From positions 29,874,152 through 29,938,151 of the forward strand of contig NC_136002.1 of NCBI RefSeq assembly GCF_048128805.1: a stretch of DNA of 64,000 nucleotides. Direction: 5' to 3'. The notes below the pieces were generated by a model. The model searched no databases, was not told where the DNA came from, and saw only the letters and a list, made by a program, of their open reading frames with translations. The translations under genes and the position numbers were made by a program. This DNA comes from Centroberyx gerrardi. Taxonomy: Eukaryota; Chordata; Actinopteri; Beryciformes; Berycidae. Below are positions 1 to 11,724 of the stretch, piece by piece; the first letter of the stretch is position 1, and every line of letters begins with the position of its first letter.

Positions 1-848
1 TGTCACAAATGAGCAATGTTGTTCAATGTCTTTATATTTTCATATTTATGTACTCTGCCATCTAACGTTAGGCCCGTTTCATTGTCAACATCCGTTGTTG
101 CTCACTTCCGTTGTAATGTTGCGGCTTTTGCATTTGTGTTGTGATTTTTTCATTTGTGTTTTCCGTTAATGTGCTTGTGTGTTTTTTGAATTTGCAAAGC
201 ATTTTGGATATGCAGTTCGTTCGACACGTCTCGGCCACCGTAGCTGTGCCGTGTGAGATGCATCATTCCTCCAATTTTTTGGTCAAAATCTCATCAGTGG
301 TGTTCGAAGGGCGAAGAGCGAATAAAGAACATATTTTCTGTTTGCAAAGCAATTCACACAGTTCACGTGTGGTGAACTTTGACCTGTGGATTCACACAGT
401 CGGCCAATAGAAATGCTGCTTCATGTATGTTGGCCTCTGAAAGAAATTCCAACATGTTGTTTGAAACCAAGAAACATACAATCAGTGCAGTATGTCCAAC
501 AAATGAAGACAGGGTGAGACTGAAGCTGGTCCTTTTTCACACAAGATGTAGTAAAGTCCTTGTCCCTTGAAAAAGTTTACAAAATTGATTCATCTCATTG
601 CACATCAACAACAGATATCTACACTAAACACATAAGCCCAACATAGCGTATAGTTAATCTTAGTCTTCAGTAAGGCAGGAACTTTTTCATTCGCCTGCCA
701 TGAGGTGAATTCATAAATTCAGAAGACATTTTCACTTCATTACCAGCCAGACTGTTTCTAGAAAATGAACCTCCAAATGATGGTGCGCTACCGGCCAAAG
801 CGGCTGGCAGATTGGATTAACTCACGGGCCACAGCCAAAACGTACATT
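1..848. other. Non-coding stretch, nothing recognised
   Basis: Mixed-composition DNA with only short open frames that resemble no family I know. There are no splice-consistent exon chains, RNA genes or long simple repeats. I see nothing functional to annotate here. Confidence 0.5.
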
Positions 849-849
849 T

Positions 850-1054
850 TGCTGCTGTCATATGAAACCTTGTAACTCCAAGTTTGGTGATTTTCATGTT
901 TTTACTTCCATCGAAAGATTCCATGCTGCTCTATGGGTTGAGAAAATACTACGAACCTCAGTCTTATGAAACCCTTTCAAAACACACCGGATGAACTGTT
1001 TTTCTTGGTTCGTGAAAAGATTTTGGAGATACAAGGTTTTCCCCCGACAGCAGC
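850..1054. mobile_element. Short inverted-repeat element (MITE family A, copy 1)
   Basis: The left end reads GCTGCTGTC, a few bases, then AAACCTTGTAACTCC. The right end is GGAGATACAAGGTTT followed by GACAGCAGC. The two ends are inverted copies of each other, so the ~200-bp unit looks like a non-autonomous DNA transposon. Recognisable relatives lie at 50651-50885 (both ends) and 21950-22066 (reverse, one end). The shared interior includes the phrase GGTGATTTTCATGTT after the left end and CCTTTCAAAAC near the right. No transposase is encoded and superfamily is not assigned. Confidence 0.6.
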
Positions 1055-1342
1055 AGTTGACATTTACATTCACATTTTAGGCATTTAGCTTAGCAAATCA
1101 CCGGCACAATATTCTGGTAATCACTGAATGATCATAATGTAGGAGCAAGTACTTGGAAGGATTTTTTTTTTTTTTTTTTTAGAGAGAAGGGAAATCATTC
1201 AGTTCATCTTACATGTCCAGTAATCTGCTGTGTGTACAAGACCCTGAGCCTCTACCTGCTTCCTCATTATAAGTCTCTCCATTGCATGAGTGTCAGGTAA
1301 ACACCTTGAATGTAACGCTAGTCTCCCACCCTGCATCCAGAC

Positions 1343-1985
1343 CAGCCTGGTCTCCTGACATTTTTTGGGAAATGAGCCTAGTGTCTTAAAATGCAAATGC
1401 ACCCACGAAAAGCAAGAGAAATACATTATCCCACCGCAAAAGGATTACATGAAGGAGACACGACTAGAAACAGGCTGCAGTTGTGACACTGAAATAGTGG
1501 AAAGTGTTGTGGTAAAGGTGTTGTGGTCAGGGTGGTAGATGGGTGTGTACATTTGCCTTCAACTCTGATGAAGGCAAATATTTTCTACTGTGAGTGAAGT
1601 TTTAATTTTCTTTTTTTTTTTTTTTACATTTTTAACCCTAACGCTAAGAACTAAAAATAAACCCTAAAGTTTTCCGTATTTAAGCATGACCTAAACCTAA
1701 CTTTAAACAACTTATTTTAGTTGTCTAATCTTAACCAAAGTTGGAGTTGCCTAAATTGAACCATAACCCAAACCCTAACCTTAACCAAAGTTGTTTTACT
1801 TGACCGTTAGCTAATGTTTTCACATAACAAACACAAAAAAAACAGCATGTCCAATTCATGCTCTTGTCCCATAATCCAAATTCGTGGTAGAGGAGCGTAA
1901 TCTTCACATAATTTACATCCACAGCATCTGCATATCAGATGATTTTGTGCTCGTTTCACAAACTTTTCTGAGACTTGATCCGGTC
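1343..1985. mobile_element. Long inverted-repeat element (MITE family B, copy 1)
   Basis: The left end CAGCCTGGTCTCCTGACA is followed by GGGAAATGAGC. The right end holds the inverted counterpart, with GCTCGTTTCAC and GAGACTTGATC. The interior carries a poly-T run near 1611-1625 and CCCTAA-type phrases (1631-1780). A second, shorter relative at 5078-5296 shares both the left end and interior phrases such as CCAATTCATGCT and CACATAATTT. The copies are diverged, so boundaries are approximate. No coding capacity is visible. Confidence 0.5.
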
Positions 1986-2240
1986 AGACAGTCAGACAGC
2001 CGGCCGTCCCACTGACCTGCATTGGAGGAAGGCGTCCAGGTGACTCTGAATATTCCACGGAGACACTCACACATGGTCCGGAGGAGGGAGCGGATGGAGG
2101 AGACACACGGACGCAGCAGCCCACACAGCGGGCCGCGGGGCAGGGAGAGCTGGGAGGCAGAGCCGGGGCAGCAGGCGCGTCTCTGAGGCAAATCCACCGG
2201 TCGCTTTGACTGTTTGGGCCCGCGGGAGACCGAGCTACAC
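1986..2240 (-). other. GC-rich block, possible promoter or first exon
   Basis: This segment is much richer in GC and CpG than its surroundings. On the minus strand it holds an ATG in an acceptable context near 2073, followed by about 19 codons and a plausible splice donor (CAG then GTCAGT) near 2020. The short peptide resembles nothing I recognise, and no following exon was found to the left, so this is only a candidate 5' exon or CpG-rich promoter remnant. Confidence 0.25.
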
Positions 2241-2257
2241 TGTCAGTGTGGTTAGCA

Positions 2258-2259
2258 AC

Positions 2260-2302
<43 letters not shown>

Positions 2303-2562
2303 GGAGAGGGGGTCCCGGTTTGGGAAAGAGAGAGGGATGGAGGGATGGACGGATGGACTGAGAGAGCGAGAGAGCAGAGAGAGGAGGGGTGGATAGATGG
2401 AGAGACAGAGAGACAAACACACACACACACACACACACACACAGAGGCTTTTCAGATGCATGGGGAGAGAGGGGGGGGTCCCGGTTTGGGAAAAAAAGAG
2501 AGAGAGTGATGAAAACAGAGAGAGAGGAGGGGTGGATGGATGGACAGAGAGATAGAGAGGGA

Positions 2563-2604
<42 letters not shown>

Positions 2605-2911
2605 CGCACGCACACAACCACACAGGCTTTTCAGATGCATGGAGACAGAGAGAGGGTCCCAGTTCAGGAAAGAGAGATGGATAGATGGATGAATGGACTG
2701 AGAGAGAGAGAGAGGAAAACACACACACAAAGAGAGAGAGAGAGAGAGAGAAAGGAAGAGAGGGAGTGTTGTTTTTTGAGTGTGTGTATTTATCAACATA
2801 AGGCACCACCGAACCACCTCTTTCCCAATGTACGTGCATACACACCACCAGAGAGTGACAGAGAGACAGTGTGTGTGTGTGTGTGATATGTGTGTGTGAC
2901 AGAGAGAGAGC

Positions 2912-2936
<25 letters not shown>
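2258..2936. repeat. Compound GA/CA minisatellite with ~170-bp unit
   Basis: Runs of GA and CA alternate with a less simple core (GGTCCCGGTTTGGGAAA and relatives, then GGATGGATGGAC). The core recurs at about 2311, 2478 and 2655, a spacing of 167 and 177 bp. GGCTTTTCAGATGCATGG precedes the second and third cores. The whole therefore behaves as a three-copy higher-order tandem repeat, not as independent microsatellites. Long open frames across it on both strands are artefacts of GA/CA repetition. Confidence 0.8.
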
Positions 2937-2943
<7 letters not shown>

Positions 2944-3170
2944 CGACAGCAGCGAGACAGGACAGAATAGAGGTGTATTAGCGCTGCGGGACAGTCAGCA
3001 GTTTGCTGCGGCCCTCAGTAAAGCCCCGCTCCATTGTTAGTGCTGCTGGAGGCTTTAGCCGCAGCTTGTTACTGGGCTTAGTGGGGCTGGACACTGGATA
3101 CCAGTCAGACACCAGCGACAGCAGCCAGCACATCACCCTCTGTCCCTCTGTCCCTCTGTCCCTCCGCAAA
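2937..3170. other. GC-rich block right of the GA/CA array
   Basis: A second GC-enriched block flanks the compound repeat, mirroring the one at 1986-2240. It contains a threefold CCCTCTGTC repeat near 3135-3160. There is no convincing exon. Together the two blocks could be one CpG-rich regulatory region split by repeat expansion. Confidence 0.2.
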
Positions 3171-3285
3171 CATTCACTTCATTCACTTCTTTTTAAATTG
3201 CTCTATTGGAAAGGCTTAAAACGGGGAAAATGTTGCCCATGGTGAAGTGCAAAATGTTAAATCTTAAAAGCAAACAAAGTTTTCC

Positions 3286-3547
3286 CCGCTCTCTCTTTCT
3301 CTTCTTCTCGCTCATTCATTTTCTCTCTCTCTCTCACGTATTTATTCGCTACCTCTCTCACTCACCTTCTCTCGCCCTCTTTTACTCACTCACTCACTCA
3401 TTTGCTCCATAACTTTCTCGCTCACACATACACACTCGCTTGTTTACTGCCTCTCTCGTTCACTTACTCACTTTTTCTCTCTCTCTCCACTCTCTCTCAA
3501 TCGCTCACTCACTCACTCATTCACTCCCTCACTCACTCGTTTTCCCT

Positions 3548-3582
<35 letters not shown>

Positions 3583-3640
3583 TCATTCACCATCTATCAC
3601 TCACTCACTCACTCTTTTCTCTCTATTACATTCACAATGT
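3286..3640. repeat. CT / CACT low-complexity tract
   Basis: About 350 bases of CTCTCT and (ACTC)n simple sequence with a short CA run at 3571-3582. Apparent open frames (Ser/Leu/His-rich) are caused by the repeat. Confidence 0.85.
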
Positions 3641-3719
3641 TACAACACCAACATGAACGCTGAATAGTAACAGAAACTCATTGCACACAATACAGTTTTT
3701 GTTTGTTTTTATTTAGTTT

Positions 3720-3832
3720 TACATAGTTTTAGTATAGTTTTTATACTCGCTATGTAATTGTGCACTGATTTTATTTAATGTAAAGTCTACGTATCTTGAA
3801 AGGCACTACACAAATAAAATTATTATTATTAC
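3720..3832 (+). repeat. LINE/SINE 3' tail with (ATT)n
   Basis: The phrase AGGCACTACACAAATAAAAT followed by ATTATTATT matches the 3' tail (…GTGCTATACAAATAAA-(TTA)n) common to fish L2-type LINEs and the SINEs that borrow their tails. Only the tail is recognisable. Similar tails occur at 8297-8498, 12775-12855 and, inverted, at 19246-19330. Confidence 0.6.
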
Positions 3833-3897
3833 ATACTGAATTAAACATTCTATGCACTATGTTTAGTAAATAGAGGATTTAGTAAATTCCCTCTCTC

Positions 3898-4075
3898 TCA
3901 ATTCAATTCAATTCAAGGTGCTTTATTGGCATGACAGTTCACAAACAAACAATATTGCCAAAGCATGTAACAAGAGATTAATCATCAATTAAATTATTAA
4001 ATAACAAAAATAAATAAATAAATAAATTTAAAAAAAAATTTAAAAAAAAAAATTAAGTAACAGAAAAATAATTCC
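3898..4075. repeat. ATTCA repeat and dispersed 'TTTATTGGCATG' element
   Basis: A short (ATTCA)n run leads into GGTGCTTTATTGGCATGAC and AACAATATTGCCAAAG, then A-rich sequence. A close relative of this phrase appears at 56063-56157 (ACTTCATTGGCACAG, AACAATATTACCAAAG), so this is a dispersed repeat. Its class is not assigned. Confidence 0.5.
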
Positions 4076-4094
4076 ATCCCCTCCTATTTATTAT

Positions 4095-4122
4095 TGTGTG
4101 TGTGTGTGTGTGTGTGTGTGTG
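4095..4122. repeat. (GT)n microsatellite
   Basis: Uninterrupted GT dinucleotide run of about 28 bases. Confidence 0.9.
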
Positions 4123-4440
4123 CATGTGTGTTGCTGTGCCTCCACTGTCTACTGACTATCATTGTTTCTGTGTTTATGTCACTTAAAAAAACAGCAAAAT
4201 ATCACCTTAGCCAATAAAAAACAGAACTTTTCACATACATTCATATATTATTCTTCACCTATAGAAGGCATAGCTACCATAATCATGAAATATTTCGAAA
4301 TTCCCTCCGCTTCAGCACCCAACGATATTTCCCATGATGCTCTTGAAAGAAGCTTCAGCGCGTTGCCCTAGGAACCTAGAGGTATAGCTCACGCCCTGAA
4401 CGTTGTCTAGACCTTATACCTTATACCTAGTACCTTATAC

Positions 4441-4442
<2 letters not shown>

Positions 4443-4480
<38 letters not shown>

Positions 4481-4584
4481 CCAGCTTCACCTCCAGCTCC
4501 AGCTCCAGGGTCCAGCCTCCTCTCCACCTCCATATCTCTCATCCCCAGCCTCAGCATATTCCCTTTCCCCTGCCTGCCTTCCAG

Positions 4585-4631
<47 letters not shown>

Positions 4632-4632
4632 C
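4443..4632. repeat. (CT)n runs with CCAGCT spacer
   Basis: Two pure CT runs (about 4444-4476 and 4588-4629) flank C/T-rich sequence with repeated CCAGCTCCAGCT phrases that continue to about 4690. A related C-rich, CCAGCCCC-type segment lies at 5600-5790. All are low-complexity and non-coding as far as can be seen. Confidence 0.8.
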
Positions 4633-5077
4633 TCGGCCTCAGCTTTCTCTCTTACCTGGGTCTGATTTACAGCTCCAGCTCCAGTCAGGGGGGCGCTGAC
4701 TGATTCTTTGGGCCCAAAGCCCCGTCTCTCCGTGTCCCAGGTCTTCTTGCCCCAAACTCAACTTACTTCCCTTCCCCAGGCCCATGTTCCCCCCTCTCCC
4801 TCCGGCCTTCCTTCTACCTCAGTCAACCTGATCTCACACAATACGTGAAATAAACACGACTTGTTAAACCAAATTACGTGTTGGTGGCATGTTAAGTATT
4901 CAATTTTCCCAGCATGAAACGGTTACGTGAAGGAGGCCAACCCTAACCCTACACAGTAGAAAAATGTCCAACTTTTGAGTTTGTTGCATGTTGACCGACA
5001 TCAGTTGAGGTTTCTCATTGTGATATTTGCATAATGTGTTGGTAATTGCAGCCTATTGCTGCAGTGGCTGATTTCCC

Positions 5078-5296
5078 CAGCCTGATCTCCTGAAATTTTG
5101 TGAAATGAGCATGATGTCTTAAAATGCTAAAAATTGTTTTAGTTGCCTAAACTTAACTGTTAGTAGTGAAAATGGCATGTCCAATTCATGCTACTGTCAC
5201 ATAATCCAATTTGTGCTATTCACATAATTTGTATTCACAACATGTAATCTGAGTTTTAGAGTTTGTCTTCAATTCACAAAATTTTATGAAATCACG
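5078..5296. mobile_element. MITE family B, copy 2
   Basis: It begins CAGCCTGATCTCCTGAAATT, then GTGAAATGAGC, and shares interior phrases with the 1343-1985 copy (AAAATGGCATGTCCAATTC, CACATAATTT). It ends with an inverted counterpart (AATTCACAAAATTTTATGAA). A related left end (AACCTGATCTCACACAA) is also visible at about 4827, so two insertions may lie side by side. Confidence 0.5.
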
Positions 5297-5299
5297 TAT

Positions 5300-7610
5300 T
5301 TTCCAGAGTTACAGAGACATCAACGAAAAGGGAATGGCTTGGGAAATCTTTGGTGCCAGAGTGGGTGTGTCAGGTATGTCAAGTTAACAAATAAAAACAC
5401 AAGTAATTACAATTACTGTTTGATGTTTTACTTTTTGGCTCGATTTGTTGTTTGCTTCCATGGCAACCACGGCTTGCTGGGATGATTTGGTAGAGAGCTG
5501 TGCGACTGTGATGAGACACCGGAGGCGATGGGCTTCACAAAGCTCTGCTGGCTCCCTGTCTGTGGAGCCCGTTACTCCACAGACTCTCTGTTTCTAGGCC
5601 AAGCCGTTCCCTCTCTCTCCACCTCCGGCCCTCTCTCCAGCTCCTGTCACAGTCCCTCCAGCCTCCGTCTCATCAGGAGGGAAACGGTCACTGGCCTCGC
5701 TCCTTATGGCCCAAGCCCTCACCCTCTGTCCAGCCCCAGTCTTCTCTCCATCCCCAGTCCTGCCTCCAGCCCCAGTCTGGATCCACACCAGTCACAAAGC
5801 CCTGGTCATCCCCGTACATGCCAGTTATATTAATTATAGTGAGCTGAATTTCATTACATTTGCTGTTCCATTGGTAAGTCAATCCGAGATAATAAAAATT
5901 GTGTTAAAAAGTGGAGATCCCTTATTTTCTTACAAGTTCTTTATATAATCTACAGGAAATGAGTGAAAGAAGCTTCTGAGACATTTTAATGTTAACATAA
6001 TTGACTTTAGCATGTAAAAAACACACGATTTGATTTGAACATCATCCAAATTGGCCCCCAAGATCAGCTTTGATGATGATTATAGGATTTCTATGTTGTG
6101 AATGGTGGCCATCTTGAAAAATGGCCATTTATGGGCTGTTAGGGTTAGCTTTATTACAGTGACCTAAGAGGATTACACACACCAAATTTGGCGCTTGTAT
6201 CACATAGTGAACGATTTTCACTTATCTGCCCCGCTATTAGAGGGTATTTTGAGTTGATGATTTCTGATTAACATAAGAGTGAAAGAAGTCATGTGATCAG
6301 ATTAGATGATGCACAGCAGCATCTTATACCTGGACAAGAAATTTGTATTTTGCGCTGATGAGCTTTGATTTGCAGGTGATTTGCATGTATCAAGCTATAC
6401 TGACCCTTGTATGTTGCGTTGAATTATTGTGTTTTACTGTACTTTAATATGTAGTTGTGTTTTTTTTAATGCGCTTTTAAAATTCCCTTATGGAACACTA
6501 CAATTCTGAATTGAACTGAACTGATTAATCAATATGTATGAATGTAGTGGACCAGATCTTACTATCTGAAAGGGAGTCAGTTACTTCTGTGGGATTCATG
6601 GGAAACCAGTGGTGTTAGTGGCCAAATCTCAGCTTTACTTGTGTTACTTGTGTGATGGTCCCGGGCCATCTGCCCTCCCACAGTTGTCTCTCTTTGTACT
6701 TCCTGCCCAGTTTTCCCTCCCTCATTAGGTAGATGGCCGTCACCTGGGATGGAGGTTATAAAGTCGTCTTACCCGTTCTCTCTCTCCCTCTCCTGCTCTC
6801 TGCCAGGCCGGCAGGGGTCCTGGTATCCTTTGGTTGTTTGGCTTTTTCTTTTCTTGCACGCAACACCCCTACACCATACATGCTGACTATTGCATCTACA
6901 ACCAGCTTGACACACCGATGCTTCCTACACATCCCATCTGTTTGGTTTGCTTTGGCTTATACTAAAAATGTGGTTGATCATACCTTTTACCGTACGGACT
7001 CCCTCCTTTGGTTATGATCTTAACGAGCGATCACAACGCTTGTGCAAGGCAAGTAGGTATTTGTCAGGCAATATAGTGCCAAATTGTTGCAGCAGTAAAA
7101 AGTGACAGCAGTTTGTCTCACATGTGTAAGTTACTGTATAGGGGTGCAGGTTTCAAAACCACAGAAACAATCAAACAATGAGAATATCAGTCTGACAAGG
7201 AAAAGGAAAACTCCAAGAACTGCAACTCAGCTCTAAAAAACAGATGTAGAGCCCTATTCCAAAATGCTATATTTATGGAAAAAACAAAATCATTACAAGT
7301 CAGTCATTCAATATCATTCAAAATCTTCAACCATTTGACTTAAATTACCTAGTTTCATTTAAAATGCACCCGAATCTGATGTAATTTTGTGCTACTAATC
7401 ATTTTGTAAGAGTATGTTTTTTCCTCATTGTTTTAATAAAAATTCTACTTTCTGCACAGAAGGGAGAGAAACTGTGTGACGGTTCGTCAGGTCTCAGGCC
7501 CATAAATGCAGTTTCCATACTCATTAGAAGCAATGTTTGTCTGCCACATGCCTCACTTAATCCCCACAAAGTGCAGAGTAGTTGAGAGCTGAGTCATCGA
7601 GGATGGAGCC
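5300..7610. other. Non-coding stretch
   Basis: C-rich low-complexity sequence (5600-5800), then AT-rich DNA without splice-consistent exons. No recognised gene, RNA or transposase. A short CA run begins at about 7616 and continues to 7665 with interruptions. Confidence 0.45.
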
Positions 7611-8120
7611 AGCGCACACACACACACACACACACTCACACACACACTCGCACGTACACACTTACACACAGCACTTAGCACTTGGAGCCGTGCAGCGCTT
7701 CAAGCTCTGAGAATCCTGTGGGTTTGACACAGAATGAGTCAGAAAGATCACACAGGTTCTCCTCACCCAGATCCCACTCCAAGTCCAGACCTTGAAACTG
7801 AAATTCGCCGGCACGCTGCTTTCCCAACATTTCGACAGAACAGTAATTTGTTCGAGGGCTTGAATCGTCTTTGTGTGAAGACATTAGCGTCGCTGTCCCC
7901 GCTGTCAGAAAGGCCACAGAGAGGGGGCGCGGGAATGCAAACAAACCGGAGAACATTTGCGAAAGGACGCCTACTCATGGCGTCCAGAGCGGAGGCTGCT
8001 GATTGGACGGTTTCAGGACGGTGAGGCACAGGGCAACTTTTGGAGCAACTCTGACGAGCAACGGCACCCGAGGAGTTTCCCTGTGTGTCTCGTTTTGTTG
8101 CTGGGAGCATTAGCAGTCTA

Positions 8121-8796
8121 CACTCACCAGCCACTTTATTAGGTACACCTGCTCCTCCAAACAGCCAATCATGTGGCAGCAACTCAACATACAGTATAAA
8201 GCATGCAGACATGGTGCAATGGTTTGGTTTTTTGTTCGACCGAACATTAGAATGAACAAGATAAGTCTAAGAGACTTTGACTGTGGTCTGATTGTTTATT
8301 TTGTTTTATTTTATTTATCTTTATTTATTATATTTATTTTTCTTAATGTAAACTTGTTTTATCTGACATTTTATCTGATGAACTTGGTGTGACTATGGTT
8401 TTATGTTTTATCTTCACTTTGCTTTTATCAACTTTTGTTTTGATTTGTTTGTGTGAAGCACATATATATATAAATAAAGTATTATTATTATTATTGTTGG
8501 TTCTTCCAGCAGGAACAGCTGCCCTCCTGGGATTTTCACGCACTTCAGTCTCTAGAGTTTGCAGAGAACGCTGCGAAAAACAGAAAACATCCAGTCAGCG
8601 GAAGTTCTGTGGCCGAAAACAGCTTGTTAATGAGAGAGGTCAGAGGTCAGTGAACAGGCAGACTGGTTCAAGCTGACAGAAAGGCCACAAATGCTCCAAT
8701 AACAGCTCTGCACAACAGTGGTGTGCAGAAGAGCATCTCACAACACACAAGCTGTTGCTCCTAGATAGGTGTACCTAATAAAGTGGCCGGTGAGTG
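8121..8796 (+). mobile_element. Non-autonomous Tc1/mariner-type element
   Basis: The ends are near-perfect inverted repeats of about 29 bp, beginning CACTCACC and containing CCACTTTATTAGGTACACCT. They are flanked by TA on both sides (8119-8120 and 8797-8798), the target duplication expected of Tc1/mariner elements. Inside, 8500-8680 translates to a peptide with LLGFSRTSVSRV followed by QKTSSQRKFCGRKQLVNERG, resembling the N-terminal DNA-binding helix-turn-helix region of Tc1-like transposases. The catalytic DDE domain is absent, so this is an internally deleted relic. It is further interrupted by the insertion at 8297-8498. Confidence 0.85.
8297..8498 (+). mobile_element. Retroelement 3' end nested in the Tc1 relic
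   Basis: T-rich sequence ending in TGTGAAGCAC, ATAAATAAAGT and (ATT)n interrupts the Tc1 relic. The hexamer ATTGTT occurs at both edges (8291-8296 and 8493-8498), consistent with a short target-site duplication. The (ATT)n tail matches the L2-type tail seen elsewhere in this window. Family assignment rests on the tail only. Confidence 0.5.
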
Positions 8797-8799
8797 TAT

Positions 8800-10980
8800 A
8801 TAACCTCTCTTAGGCTGACACATGCCTAAAAGAACATTTCTCACCTGTCTCGTAGTGAAGTGTGACCAAAACGCCACAGCAGCAAAACATTAGATCATCA
8901 GCTCATGGGATTCATCACAGGTTTTATGAAGAGGCTTTCTTGGAGAACCCCAGTGTGGAAAATGAGTGTCCTCAAGCCTCTCTGGTGCTTCAAAACATAT
9001 CTAGTATGAGATTAATGACCCTCAAGTGTTGTTAATAGCCAATCAATTTAATCTAATTACATGTGAGATGTGTTTGGGAAATGATGTAATGGGTTGAGGC
9101 ACGAGGGGAAGAGGAGAGGAGAGGGAGCGAGAGACTCAGAGACAGAAAAACCTTTATTCAACCGTGCAGCAGAGGAAACTAAAGAGTTGACATAAATGTT
9201 TGACATATTTCTGGATTTTCTGATGGTTATGTTTACAAAAGTGGTGACAAAGCATTCAAAAACACAAGTTTAAAATTTACAGCAGCAAGAACTCTTTGCA
9301 ATATTATGACAGTAGCGCATTCTCACAATATAAACTTAATGATTTTATACCACTTAACAGCGGGGTAAATCCAGTTTGATGAGGGTTGTTGAGGTAAGAG
9401 ACAGCTGATGGATGCTGCCTGTCCATCTCCTGGGTGGAAGATGGGTGGTGTGGTGAATACTCAACACTTACCAAGCCTGGGGAAGAGAGAGAGAGAGAGA
9501 GGGAGGGGAAAAGAGAAAAGGAAAAACTGAAAAAAACTCCTAATACATTTTTGTTATTAGGAAAAACGATCAATCTTGCTGCAAAGTTTGTATCTAAATG
9601 TCACCAAATATGGAAGAAATGGTTTTGCAAATTTTGTCTCCCCATCTCTCCCAATGGCCTACCTTGTTATACATTGACTTCAATTATATTGAATATATTG
9701 CTATGCTTTTAGCTATTGTTGATATGTGCAGATCTGTATAATTGTTTTTTTTTACTTTATCCTGTCCTATCCGGAGCTGAGAGAGAGAGAGAGAGAGAGA
9801 TTCGAACTGTGAATGATGCAGGCACCACTTCGGCCAATTACTAACAAGTAAACAAATGTTGTAGCGCCCCCTTTAGGCTAATCTGTGTAATGAAAAAAAT
9901 GTCAGAAAGGAGCAATGAAACGCATCATTCCCTTTAAGTTTTAGGAAAAAACTGAATCACTATTTGATCCATTTTATTTGACCGTCCTCTGGTCACAACA
10001 ATGTCAAATCACACAAAATGTTCTTGTTTTAGTCAAACCACAGATAGATTTATTCTTTTTTAGACATTAAAGTCACACTGAAATGAAAAATGATTTATAT
10101 TTTTTTTTTTGCCTTTTTAGCTTATTCTAACTATCATACCATACAGCTACTTAACAATTTATGCTTAAAAAAATGACAAAAAAAATATTTTATTGTAGTT
10201 TTATATCAAAATCTCATTACTTTTACTTCCTGGAAAACAGAAAATCTTTAGGAGGCGAACATAAGAATTCCAACCAATAAAACCATCAGATTTTTTAAGA
10301 ATCCCGCCCCTCCCATCAAATAAATCTGTCTCTCTCTCCCCCACTAGTTTACACTTTTGAATGAACCCTCCCCACTTTAAGTCGTGCCCCAATGTCCGGT
10401 TTCAACAGGAAATACATCACAATAAGGACGAAAAATGCTCCCAAAATGTGAGTTGAACAGGAGCAGAAACTTCATGTCTGACAGGTAAACAACACTGAAT
10501 GTGTAGTGGAGCCCAGAACACCAGACCAGGTCCGACCAGAACCAGCCGTGTTGAGGATCTGGACTCCACCGCTTGCTGTCCGCACCCTCGTCACCACATC
10601 TGTCCACTGGCAGGACACTGTGGTAATTAAAGTGCAGATACGAACCAAACACACAAATAAATCATCTCTCTCCCTCCAAACACACACACACACACATCCG
10701 CTCATTATCACACTCGCCGCCTCTATGATTTTTCTAGAATTTTAGTTTATTATCATTTCCCATTTTATCTTTGTTAATGTTGCTCTACTATTTTGCACCG
10801 TGTTTCTTTTCTCATTTGGATTCTGTTATCTAACGTTTGTGTCTTAGCTGTTCTCATTTAGATTTTTTTTGTTTGAGGTGAGATTTGTTCACGCAGTTTA
10901 ATTGCACCTCTTTTTGTTTTTTGAAATTGTATTTTATCACTTTTTGTTAACCTTTATTCCTATGTTTTATCACAGTGAAA
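8800..10980. other. Non-coding stretch with short GA runs
   Basis: AT-rich DNA with short (GA)n runs at about 9486-9502 and 9780-9800 and a CA run at 10680-10696. No exon chain, transposase or RNA gene recognised. Confidence 0.45.
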
Positions 10981-10990
10981 ATAGATTTAA

Positions 10991-11641
10991 AGGATAAGTT
11001 TGGTGATTTTGGACCTATATATAATTAGCCTCTTACATCCCTGTAGTACTCGGACCCACAGACAGTACTGACTCTAGTCAGTCAGCTGTCAGTTGAAGCA
11101 GCGAGCTCCACTGCCTCTTGCTGCAACAAACTGTGTGTCAACATATCTCCAAAAAAGCCGTCTGTAGCTCCACAGGAGAGTCGAGAGGAAATGGAAAAGT
11201 TGCAAAGGTACAAAAATTTAAATTAGCTCTGATTTCATGACACAATTCCTCCATTATGCACACTTTGACCAATCAGAAAATCACAGAACTATTTTTCTCT
11301 GCTGCAGCACAGAAAGGGGTGAAAGGCGGTTCCTGGCGGAGTGATCTGGTTCTGGACGGTCAGGTCAGATTGTAAACAGTAGAGTTCGGTAGAAGACGAT
11401 CCGCTGAGAGGAAACGGGGCGGTGCCGCTGCTTTCCGGGCCGTGGAGAGAAATACATCGTCGCTCTCCAGATCGTTTTCACAGACTGGCTTTACTGGAGA
11501 TATTTTGACAAACAGTTTGAACTCAATGTTGCAGCAAGAAGCAACAGAGCTCGCTGGTTCAACTGACTACAGGTAGAACTACAGGTAGTAAGAGACATTA
11601 TATATTATTATATATAGGTCCAAACTCACTGAACTTATCCT
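10991..11641. mobile_element. TTAA-flanked inverted-repeat element (~650 bp)
   Basis: The left end AGGATAAGTTTGGTGA, then TTTGGACCTATATA, is inverted at the right end (TATATAGGTCCAAACTCA, then GAACTTATCCT). Both ends are directly flanked by TTAA (10987-10990 and 11642-11645), the target duplication typical of piggyBac-like elements. Inverted similarity continues inward: AGCGAGCTCC near 11100 against GAGCTCGCTGG near 11550, and TGCAACAAACTG against CAGTTTG. It is a long fold-back element without coding capacity. Confidence 0.75.
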
Positions 11642-11724
11642 TTAAATAGTGAATGTCTTCACACATTCACCTGATTGCACACACACAGACTGCAGTTTAC
11701 ACAGCCGAGCGCCTCACCTTCATG

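Noticed and set aside
1630..1790. Telomeric CCCTAA sequence
   Set aside because: Only degenerate, interspersed CCCTAA/CCTAACC phrases inside an inverted-repeat element; not a (CCCTAA)n array.
2252..2886. Several overlapping open frames over 100 codons on both strands
   Set aside because: GA/CA repeats lack stop codons in most frames; the peptides are Ser/Leu/Cys/Val or Arg/Glu/His/Thr repeats.
7763..8212. 149-codon minus-strand open frame overlapping the Tc1 relic
   Set aside because: It crosses the transposon terminus at 8121 and has no recognisable domain.
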